A DNA stretch of 64,000 nt from Bacteroidota bacterium (GTDB lineage Bacteria; Bacteroidota; Bacteroidia; AKYH767-A; 2013-40CM-41-45): NCBI GenBank assembly GCA_016720935.1, contig JADKJP010000005.1, forward strand, positions 310,001 to 374,000, read 5' to 3'. Position 1 is the stretch's first letter; each line of letters opens with the position of its first letter. Of the stretch, positions 55,201 through 61,435 are shown in pieces. Position numbers and translations under genes: made by a program. Under the pieces are notes generated by a model, which worked only from the letters and a program-made list of their open reading frames with translations, was not told the origin of the DNA and searched no databases.

Positions 55201-57977
55201 CACCTGCAGGCGGAACATTTAGCGGTACCGGTGTGAGCGGAAATACATTCAACCCGTCTGTAGGAGCAGGAACTTACTCCATAAATTATTCCTACAGTTC
55301 CGGCGGCTGTTCAAATTCAGCAAGCACAAACATCACCGTAAATGCTCTGCCATCAGTAAGCGCCGGAACTTATGGTGCTGTTTGTTCAAATGCTGCTGCT
55401 GTTTCTCTTTCCGGTACTCCTGCAGGCGGAGTATTTTCTGGTACAGGAGTAAGTGGCTCTTCGTTTAACCCTTCAGTGGGAGCAGGAACTTATTCAATCA
55501 GCTATGCATACACAAATGCAAACGGTTGTTCAAATAGTGCATCCACTTCCATTACTGTGAATGCAGCACCTACAGTGAATGCCGGTACATATTCCGCTGT
55601 TTGTTCAAATGCTGCCGCTGTTGCACTTTCAGGAACTCCTTCCGGTGGTACATTCAGTGGAACAGGTGTAAGTGGTTCATCGTTTAATCCGGCTATTGGC
55701 CCGGGAACCTATAACATTACCTATTCTTATTCCGCTGCAAACGGATGTTCTGCCTCTGCAACAACTTCGATCACGGTTAATCCGATACCATCAGTTAGTG
55801 CAGGAACCTATTCTCCTGTTTGTTCCAATAGTTCTGCGATCACATTATCAGGAACTCCCGCAGGCGGAACATTCAGCGGCACAGGTGTGAGTGGAAATAC
55901 GTTTAACCCTGCTATAGGTGCTGGTAGTTATACAATCACATATGTTTATTCATCCGGAGGCTGTACAAATTCAGCAACAACTACTATCACAGTGAATGCA
56001 GGACCGACTGTGAATGCAGGTTCCTATTCTCCTACATGTTCGAATAGTGGTTTGGTTTCTTTGACAGGTTCTCCTGCCGGTGGAGTATTCAGCGGTACGG
56101 GTGTGAGTGGCTCTTCATTTAATCCTTCTGTGGGAGCAGGATCATACACGATTACCTACACTTATAATAATGGAACCTGTTCCAGTTCGGCGACAACAAT
56201 TATTGATGTATATGATGCCCCTGCAGTTAGCGCAGGAACATACAATGCCGTTTGTACAAACAGCGGAACTGTTAGTTTGACAGGATCACCTGCAGGTGGT
56301 ACATTTAGCGGTACCGGTGTGACCGGAAACTCATTTAACCCGGCAACAGGTGTTGGAACCTACACCATTAATTATTCCTATACGAATGCGAATGGTTGTG
56401 TGAGCGCGGCTTCAACAACGATCACAGTCAATGCTCTTCCAACAGTTAATGCAGGAACATATGCCGCGGTTTGCAACACAGACGGATTGGTCACACTCAG
56501 TGGTACTCCGGCCGGTGGAACATTCAGTGGTACGAGTGTAAGTGGAAATACATTTAATCCGGCAATTGGTGTCGGTACTTATACTATCACTTATACTTAT
56601 AGTAATGGCGGCTGTACAAATTCAGCAAATACAACAATCACTGTACAGACTTGTGGTGGATGTACCTCCGCGCCTCTGGCTCCAGGAAGTATCACTTCGG
56701 CTACTGTCTTCTGTCGTTCCTCTATCGGGAATACTGCATCTATCGCTGCTGTGAGCGGAGCGACTTCTTACAACTGGACATTACCTTCCGGTTATACTAT
56801 TACTGCAGGACAAGGAACAACTGCGATCACTTTCCGGTTGAATAATACAGTATCGGCGGGTAGCATTTGTGTGACTGCGTCCAACGCGTGTGGTACAAGT
56901 CCTTCTACATGCAAATCTATTTCATCACAAAATACTCCCGGAACACCGGGTGCCATTTCCGGTAACCTGGTTGGTGCATGCGCCGGGTCAACACAAACTT
57001 ACTCCGTCGCTGCCGTAACCAATGCAACTTCTTATGCCTGGTCGGTGCCTTCAGGGTCAACGATTATCAGTGGCCAGGGTACGCGAACTATTCAATTCAC
57101 ACTTCCTGCTGTATTTACTTCAGGAACCATCAGTGTGAATGCCAGCAACTCTTGCGGTACCAGTGCAAACAGATCAACCACTATCCGTTCCGTACCAACT
57201 ACACCGGGCGGAATCACCGGACAGGCAAACAATCTGTGTAATCTCTCCGCAGTTCCATATTCAATTAATGCTGTGAGCGGAGCAACTTCATATACATGGA
57301 CTGTTCCTGCAGGGGCGGCAGTAACGTCCGGACAAGGCACTAACTCTGTTGTCGTACGATTTGGAAATCCTGTAACAGGATCAGTTTGTGTCACTGCCAA
57401 CAATGCATGCGGAAGTAGCATTGCACGTTGTCTCACTGTAACAGGAGTTCCGGCAAGGCCAGCATCCATCAGCGGTTCAGCATCTGTTTGTACCGGCCAA
57501 ACCGGATTGACATACAGTTGTGCAACACAAAGCGGAGTGACCTACAACTGGACTGTACCAACGGGCGCCAGCATTGTAAGCGGACAAGGTACAGGAACAA
57601 TTAGCGTCAATTGGGGAAGTAATTCAGGAACTGTAAGGGTCGTTGCTTCCAATTCTTGTGGATCGGCAACATCAAGATCGTTAACAGTTTCCATCAATTG
57701 CAGACTCTCAGGAACCGTTAGTGCTGATGAATTCAATTTATTCCCGAATCCTTCTGCGGACAAGTTCAGCTGCACTTTCACTTCGGATAAAATGGCTCCT
57801 GTTTTTCTTACTGTTACAGATTTGACTGGAAGACCTCTCATAATTCAGCAAGTGCAGGCGCAATCCGGAAACAATCAGGTGGATCTTAACATGACTGATT
57901 TTGCTGACGGAATTTATCTGCTTCAGTTACGTACAGCGGATGGCGAAGAAAAGATCATCCGAATGATTAAGCAATAA
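52248..57977 (+). CDS. Giant secreted M4 (thermolysin-like) metalloprotease with repeats and T9SS sorting domain
   Basis: A 1909-residue protein from the ATG at 52248; an upstream frame start at 52179 adds 23 residues ahead of a clear signal peptide (1-22). In order: FTP/PepSY propeptide (about 60-230); M4 catalytic domain (about 240-560) with HEITH (382-386), the third zinc ligand in GALNESFSD, and GGVHTNSGVQNYWFYL with the catalytic His; two Ig-like domains; a proprotein-convertase P domain (about 724-865, HTYDGDLVLMLEAPNGD); eight 72-residue repeats (about 892-1468, GTPAGGTFSGTGVSG); four PKD-like domains with YxWTVPxGxxIxSGQGT; and the T9SS sorting domain (about 1825-1909). Degrades extracellular protein; the repeats probably form a stalk. 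Confidence 0.95.
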   Translation: MKKIYAGVLIALMNFTGINLYAETRLSGIQANAIVKGAGEIILSENSTIPSFINFSENALPAAGDPDLWLRLNFGMSPDFGLTLLSKDNDQIGFEHSRYQQTFNGLPIEGTMWLVHAKNGKIQSMNGVLFPNLKVATTTVLGETDALGKALSKIGATKYKWQSADEEAWLKKEQNDPAASFFPKGQLCYAYDSRKPESRAYHLSYRFDIYAAEPMSRTYVFVDAVTGEIVDTQDRIQEVNTSATAITGYAGTQTIMTDSFNGSYRLREAGRGAGQGMETYDMQRGTNYANAIDFTNATTTWNNVNANKDQYATDAHLATEKTYDYYYTTFGRNSINNAGFKLLSYIHYSTNYVNAFWDGTRMTYGDGNATYTPLTSLDIGGHEITHGLTSYTANLTYSYESGALNESFSDCFGTAVEWYADPSRADWLIGEDIGAAFRSHSNPNAYGQPDTYLGTSWYTGTGDNGGVHTNSGVQNYWFYLLSVGGSGTNDIGNAYSVTGIGISKAAAIAFRTLTVYLTSSSVYSDARTYSIQAATDLYGACSAEVIATTNAWYAVGIGAAGTGGPATVTAGGSTTICSGSSVNLTANASSSSTYQWNRNSTPIGGATSSTYTANQAGTYTVTTTGGCGAATFTSNAVTVNVIQLTPTVSPSGSVSGCSNVLLSANNTAGYGIQWNLNGAPIGGANASTYSATQNGNYSFTLSATTTAPQSNSTSSVVSIPDNTCTAPAVSGIVVSGLPTTFPTSGITISINVTHTYDGDLVLMLEAPNGDVLGLSNQAGGSGDNFTNTVFSDAGANTVTTGTAPFTGTFKPWASAITSCTNSTKTSFASIGNGTMNPNGTWNLRVYDRAGADVGTINSWTINFPATTNPTPNCGPATSPVTAVTIGGGLSVSAGTYSPVCVNAAAVTLSGTPAGGTFSGTGVSGNSFNPAVGAGTYTINYSYTDVGTGCTGSNSTTITVNPLPTVNAGTYSAVCANSALVNLTGSPAGGTFSGTGVSGNTFNPSVGAGTYSINYSYSSGGCSNSASTNITVNALPSVSAGTYGAVCSNAAAVSLSGTPAGGVFSGTGVSGSSFNPSVGAGTYSISYAYTNANGCSNSASTSITVNAAPTVNAGTYSAVCSNAAAVALSGTPSGGTFSGTGVSGSSFNPAIGPGTYNITYSYSAANGCSASATTSITVNPIPSVSAGTYSPVCSNSSAITLSGTPAGGTFSGTGVSGNTFNPAIGAGSYTITYVYSSGGCTNSATTTITVNAGPTVNAGSYSPTCSNSGLVSLTGSPAGGVFSGTGVSGSSFNPSVGAGSYTITYTYNNGTCSSSATTIIDVYDAPAVSAGTYNAVCTNSGTVSLTGSPAGGTFSGTGVTGNSFNPATGVGTYTINYSYTNANGCVSAASTTITVNALPTVNAGTYAAVCNTDGLVTLSGTPAGGTFSGTSVSGNTFNPAIGVGTYTITYTYSNGGCTNSANTTITVQTCGGCTSAPLAPGSITSATVFCRSSIGNTASIAAVSGATSYNWTLPSGYTITAGQGTTAITFRLNNTVSAGSICVTASNACGTSPSTCKSISSQNTPGTPGAISGNLVGACAGSTQTYSVAAVTNATSYAWSVPSGSTIISGQGTRTIQFTLPAVFTSGTISVNASNSCGTSANRSTTIRSVPTTPGGITGQANNLCNLSAVPYSINAVSGATSYTWTVPAGAAVTSGQGTNSVVVRFGNPVTGSVCVTANNACGSSIARCLTVTGVPARPASISGSASVCTGQTGLTYSCATQSGVTYNWTVPTGASIVSGQGTGTISVNWGSNSGTVRVVASNSCGSATSRSLTVSINCRLSGTVSADEFNLFPNPSADKFSCTFTSDKMAPVFLTVTDLTGRPLIIQQVQAQSGNNQVDLNMTDFADGIYLLQLRTADGEEKIIRMIKQ
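54921..56650 (+). repeat. Eight tandem 72-residue repeats within the M4 protease gene
   Basis: Units of about 216 bp with the core GTPAGGTFSGTGVSGxxFNP. All stay in frame; DNA copies are diverged at third positions, so the array is old and stable compared with the DUF4397 array. Confidence 0.85.
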
Positions 57978-57993
57978 TCTATAATACCGAAAT

Positions 57994-58030
57994 AAAAAAC
58001 GGCGCTGGAAATTTCCAGCGCCGTTTTTTT
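57994..58030. terminator. Bidirectional terminator between the M4 protease and purQ
   Basis: An 18-bp stem AAAAAACGGCGCTGGAAA (57994-58011) pairs with 58012-58029; T runs on both strands. Confidence 0.9.
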
Positions 58031-58043
58031 TATTTCAATTAAA

Positions 58044-58736
58044 TTATGCTTTTACCAGATTTAAAATCGATTCAAAAATAATTTTTCCATCTGTATTGCC
58101 AAGATTCACATCTGCGGCTCTTTCCGGATGTGGCATCATGCCAAATACATTTTTTGATGCATTGCATATTCCAGCGATACCCTGAAGAGAGCCGTTTGGA
58201 TTTGACGCTTCTGTAAGCTTTCCATTTTCATCGCAGTAACGGAATAAAATTTGTCCATTTTCCTCCATAGATGCTAAAGTACTATCATCTGTATAATACT
58301 TTCCTTCTCCATGAGCAATCGGAATTTTCAAGACAACTGTCGATGGAATTTGTGAAGTAAGCAATGAATCCTGATGCTCCGCTTTGATGAAAATATTTTT
58401 GCAAATAAATTGATGCTGGTTATTGTGAAGTAATGCTCCCGGTAATAATCCGGATTCACAAAGTATTTGAAATCCATTACAAATGCCTATCACTACTCCC
58501 CCTTTATTCGCGAATTCAATCACTTCTTTCATGATTGGAGAAAAGCGCGCAATTGCTCCTGAACGAAGATAGTCACCGTATGAAAATCCTCCGGGAAGAA
58601 TGATGCAATCACAATTTTGCAAATCATGATCCTTATGCCAGAGTTTTACAACTTCCTGATGCATGATGTTGCGTAAGACATATACCATGTCTTCATCGCA
58701 ATTTGAGCCTGGAAATACTACAACGCCGAATTTCAT
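58044..58736 (-). CDS. purQ: Phosphoribosylformylglycinamidine synthase, glutaminase subunit
   Basis: A 230-residue class I glutamine amidotransferase of purine synthesis, supplying ammonia to PurL with PurS. FPGSNCDEDM (8-17), LPGGFSYGDYLRSGAIA (47-63), nucleophile Cys86 in GICNGFQIL, and the His-Glu pair in MMPHPERAAD. Normal length for the stand-alone PurQ form. No other purine genes are adjacent. Confidence 0.96.
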   Translation of the reverse strand: MKFGVVVFPGSNCDEDMVYVLRNIMHQEVVKLWHKDHDLQNCDCIILPGGFSYGDYLRSGAIARFSPIMKEVIEFANKGGVVIGICNGFQILCESGLLPGALLHNNQHQFICKNIFIKAEHQDSLLTSQIPSTVVLKIPIAHGEGKYYTDDSTLASMEENGQILFRYCDENGKLTEASNPNGSLQGIAGICNASKNVFGMMPHPERAADVNLGNTDGKIIFESILNLVKA

Positions 58737-58815
58737 GGCATAAAGGTATAAATTTTACCACGATTGCACTTCAATCGCAGAGTATTTGAGTTGAAGAATA
58801 GAGGCCTGATTGCAT

Positions 58816-58844
58816 AAAAAAAGGACCGGTTTTTCAACCGGCCC
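58816..58844 (-). terminator. Terminator of the second ECF sigma gene
   Basis: Minus-strand GGGCCGGTT-GAAA-AACCGGTCC (58844-58823, one G-U pair) followed by seven T. Confidence 0.85.
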
Positions 58845-58867
58845 TCGCTTTTTAATTAAAATGGAGA

Positions 58868-59380
58868 TTATTTAGTTCTGTATACAGCAAGCTTTTGCAT
58901 TAACTCTTTTCTTGCATTGTGTATCCTGACTTTTACGGTGCCCAGTGGAATCTGGAGCTTCTGCGAAATTTCTTCGTATTTGTACCCAGTATAACTCAGT
59001 AAAAATGGAGTGCGCAAATTTTCTGATAATCCGGAAAGAGCATTGTTCACATCCTTCATTACCAGATTACCATCACCCTCATTTCTGCTCGCATTATTTG
59101 ATGAGTTGATATAATACTGATTATCTGTATCATCATTAAAAATATTTGATTTCATCGCCCGGCGGTATTTGTTGATGAAAATATTTTTCATGATTGTGTA
59201 TAACCAGCCCTTCAGGTTTGTTCCTTCTGAAAATTTTTCCTCATTCACAATCGCTTTGAGCAAAGTATCCTGTACCAAATCGTTCGCCTCTTCATGATCC
59301 TGAGTGAGTTTCATTGCAAATGCGCGCAAAGGTTTTGATTCATCACAGACGAGCTCTTTAAATGGCAGGTTTGATTTCAT
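58868..59380 (-). CDS. ECF RNA polymerase sigma factor (light/carotenoid-module type)
   Basis: A 170-residue sigma factor from the ATG at 59380; the longer frame starts with a TTG at 59428 that lies inside the promoter. Region 2 (about 8-75): LRAFAMKLTQDHEEANDLVQ then TNLKGWLYTIMKNIFINKYR; region 4 (about 115-165): LSENLRTPFLLSYTGYKYEE with IPLGTVKVRIHNARKEL. This subtype accompanies MerR and carotenoid genes in many Bacteroidota. No anti-sigma gene is adjacent. A good promoter (59426-59456) lies upstream, facing folE. Confidence 0.92.
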   Translation of the reverse strand: MKSNLPFKELVCDESKPLRAFAMKLTQDHEEANDLVQDTLLKAIVNEEKFSEGTNLKGWLYTIMKNIFINKYRRAMKSNIFNDDTDNQYYINSSNNASRNEGDGNLVMKDVNNALSGLSENLRTPFLLSYTGYKYEEISQKLQIPLGTVKVRIHNARKELMQKLAVYRTK

Positions 59381-59425
59381 GATCTGTAGATTAATGGTTT
59401 GGACGTTGTAAGAATTTTGTGAATA

Positions 59426-59456
59426 CAAATGTATATAGTGTATCTGTTAATTCCAA
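59426..59456 (-). promoter_or_regulatory. Promoter of the second ECF sigma gene
   Basis: Minus-strand TTG (59456-59454), 20-base spacer, TACATTTG (59433-59426): near-ideal Bacteroidota promoter, 46 bases before the ATG. Confidence 0.65.
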
Positions 59457-59480
59457 GACTTTTGTTTAATATTTTATACT

Positions 59481-59507
59481 ATTTGTTAAACATAAATATT
59501 AACAAAT
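59481..59507. promoter_or_regulatory. Perfect 9-9-9 inverted repeat between the sigma and folE promoters
   Basis: ATTTGTTAA-ACATAAATA-TTAACAAAT. It lies upstream of both divergent promoters, a natural place for a shared dimeric regulator such as the MerR-B12 protein encoded at 60414-61286. A related TGTTTA...TAAACA repeat (59547-59576) spans the folE -7. Confidence 0.6.
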
Positions 59508-59532
59508 ATCTAAATACCTGCTTTTTGAACAT

Positions 59533-59561
59533 TTTGCAACATATCATGTTTAATATATTTG
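59533..59561 (+). promoter_or_regulatory. Promoter of folE
   Basis: TTTG (59533-59536), 17-base spacer, TATATTTG (59554-59561), ATG 20 bases later. Confidence 0.6.
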
Positions 59562-59581
59562 TATAATATATAAACATACTT

Positions 59582-60280
59582 ATGCGCATTAAAACAGATT
59601 TGATTGACAATCAAGATTTTAGCTCAATAGAAGAGCTTTTAGGGGAAGACCATTCATCCAATAGCACCGAAACCCCGTTGCGAAATGACGCTTTCAATCT
59701 CTCTGATGAGGAGAAAATGGAGATTATAGCTCTGAAATTCAGGGATATAATGAATGTCCTGGGGCTGGATTTAACTGACGATAGTTTGAAAGGAACCCCT
59801 AAAAGGGTTGCGAAAATGTTCGTACAAGAAACATTTCGCGGATTGAATCCTAAAAATTTTCCATCTATCACACTTTTTGAAAATAAGTACCAGTACAAAC
59901 AAATGTTGATTGAGAAAAACATCAGCGTTCAATCTACCTGTGAACATCATTTCGTTCCAATCATAGGAAATGCTCACGTTGCATACATTTCAAGCGGAAA
60001 AGTTATTGGATTATCAAAACTCAATCGGCTCGTTGAATATTTTTCCAAAAGACCACAGGTTCAGGAACGCTTGACCGTTCAAATTGCCAATGAACTAAAA
60101 AATGTATTGAAAACAGAAGATGTCGCTGTATTCATAGAAGCAGAACATCTTTGTGTTCAATCAAGAGGAGTAAAGGATATTCATAGCAGTACAATTACTT
60201 CTTCATATCATGGAAAATTTTTATCCGAAGCAACACGTCGGGAATTTTTGCATGTTGTTAATTCAAATTCCGGGAAATAA
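59582..60280 (+). CDS. folE: GTP cyclohydrolase I
   Basis: A 232-residue FolE. Zinc ligand and active-site motif CEHHFVPIIGNAHVAYI (about 120-136), KVIGLSKLNRLVEYFSKRPQ (about 140-159) and CVQSRGVKD late in the protein are diagnostic. It converts GTP to dihydroneopterin triphosphate, the first step of folate and tetrahydrobiopterin synthesis. The N-terminal 45 residues are an acidic extension not needed for activity. In some non-phototrophic bacteria a folE copy belongs to the light-induced regulon of LitR/CarH, together with photolyase (it can provide a pterin antenna); the context here fits. Confidence 0.96.
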   Translation: MRIKTDLIDNQDFSSIEELLGEDHSSNSTETPLRNDAFNLSDEEKMEIIALKFRDIMNVLGLDLTDDSLKGTPKRVAKMFVQETFRGLNPKNFPSITLFENKYQYKQMLIEKNISVQSTCEHHFVPIIGNAHVAYISSGKVIGLSKLNRLVEYFSKRPQVQERLTVQIANELKNVLKTEDVAVFIEAEHLCVQSRGVKDIHSSTITSSYHGKFLSEATRREFLHVVNSNSGK

Positions 60281-60364
60281 TAAATTTCATTTGTATAAAT
60301 CTTCATTGAGATCCGGAAGTCACCACAAAGCGGATTTGAAATAGCAGAAAGGTTTACAGAATAA

Positions 60365-60385
60365 ATTCGACAGTGAAAGTCGAAT
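60365..60385 (-). terminator. Possible terminator of the MerR gene
   Basis: 7-bp stem ATTCGAC/GTCGAAT with seven-base loop, followed on the minus strand by TTTATTCTG. Moderate strength. Confidence 0.4.
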
Positions 60386-60413
60386 GATTAAAATAAAATA
60401 TCCAAATAAAAAT

Positions 60414-61286
60414 TTAAAGAAAGACTTTCAAGTCCTCGATAGATTGTATGTAATGAACGTTTCCTTCAAGTTCCTGTAGTTTATCAACGAAATAACGACC
60501 GGTAAGCAGTATTGTTGAATCAGGGAAAAAGGAATTGAGCTCACTGATCATGCCTTTCGCTACCAATAATGGAAATCCGGTAGTGAGGGAGGTAAAAACA
60601 ATATCCGGATTGTATTTTTCTTTTACACGTTGCAGATCCGAAATTGGTAAATTCTGTCCAAGATATAGAGTATGATGACCGGCCGCACGCAACATGTAAT
60701 TGGCAAACAACAAACCAATTTCATGACTCTCTCCTTCCGGTAAAAATAACAGACATTTTTTCTTTTTATTACTTACAGTATTGACTTGGCCATCAATCGC
60801 GACAATCAATTTTTGTCTTACCAGATTTGTGATGAAATGTTCATAAGCAGGATTCACGGTTCCGGTCATCCACATAACACCAAGCATATTCATAAATGGA
60901 AATATCACTTCTATGATTGTACGTGGCAATCCATATTGCAAAATACTTGTCGAAAGAATTTTCTCAAATGACTGTTCATCCAGGTTGATCATCGTAGACA
61001 TGAGTGACTGAATATGCACTTCATGCTTTTCTGATCGAATAGAATAATTGATCGCAAGATCCCGGATTTCTTTATCACTGAATCTGGTAATTTCAGAAAT
61101 CTTATGGCCGTGAAGATTGAGAAGAGAAATATTTAAAAGCAAACGGAGATCCTCGTCATCGTAATATCTGATATTGGTTGAGGTCCGTTTTGGTAATGGG
61201 ATATTGTAACGTTGCTCCCAAATACGAAGCGTATGAGCCTTTATACCGGTCATCATTTCAATATCTTTTATGGAATACTGGGCCAT
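60414..61286 (-). CDS. MerR-family regulator with B12-binding domain (CarH/LitR-like)
   Basis: A 290-residue protein: N-terminal MerR HTH (1-70, YSIKDIEMMTGIKAHTLRIW then RYNIP), a four-helix cap (about 90-165) with W139-x9-E149-H150, and a cobalamin-binding Rossmann domain (about 175-290) with E186-x-H188-x2-G191, His188 being the cobalt-ligand position. Trp139, Glu149 and His150 match the residues that protect adenosylcobalamin in CarH, the B12 photoreceptor that releases DNA in light. It lies convergent to folE and near an ECF sigma gene with an operator-like repeat between their promoters. Light sensing is inferred from the motifs; Bacteroidota carotenoid clusters carry similar regulators. 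Confidence 0.9.
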   Translation of the reverse strand: MAQYSIKDIEMMTGIKAHTLRIWEQRYNIPLPKRTSTNIRYYDDEDLRLLLNISLLNLHGHKISEITRFSDKEIRDLAINYSIRSEKHEVHIQSLMSTMINLDEQSFEKILSTSILQYGLPRTIIEVIFPFMNMLGVMWMTGTVNPAYEHFITNLVRQKLIVAIDGQVNTVSNKKKKCLLFLPEGESHEIGLLFANYMLRAAGHHTLYLGQNLPISDLQRVKEKYNPDIVFTSLTTGFPLLVAKGMISELNSFFPDSTILLTGRYFVDKLQELEGNVHYIQSIEDLKVFL

Positions 61287-61380
61287 GGTTCTTTAACAAT
61301 CTGAAAGATAATTTGTTTATCCTCCACCCTTATTGTTCGTAAAAATAAGAATTACAGAGGATTTCATACCATTAGAAAAG

Positions 61381-61411
61381 CAAAAAATCCCTGCAGAAGA
61401 CTGCAGGGATT
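61381..61411 (-). terminator. Terminator of the DUF4397-repeat gene
   Basis: Stem AATCCCTGCAG (61386-61396) / CTGCAGGGATT (61401-61411), four-base loop, TTTTTTG on the minus strand. Confidence 0.85.
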
Positions 61412-61435
61412 CTGAACGTAATAATGTATGTGTTT

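Noticed and set aside
54921..56650. Possible CRISPR or satellite array
   Set aside because: The 216-bp units are in-frame protein repeats of the M4 protease.
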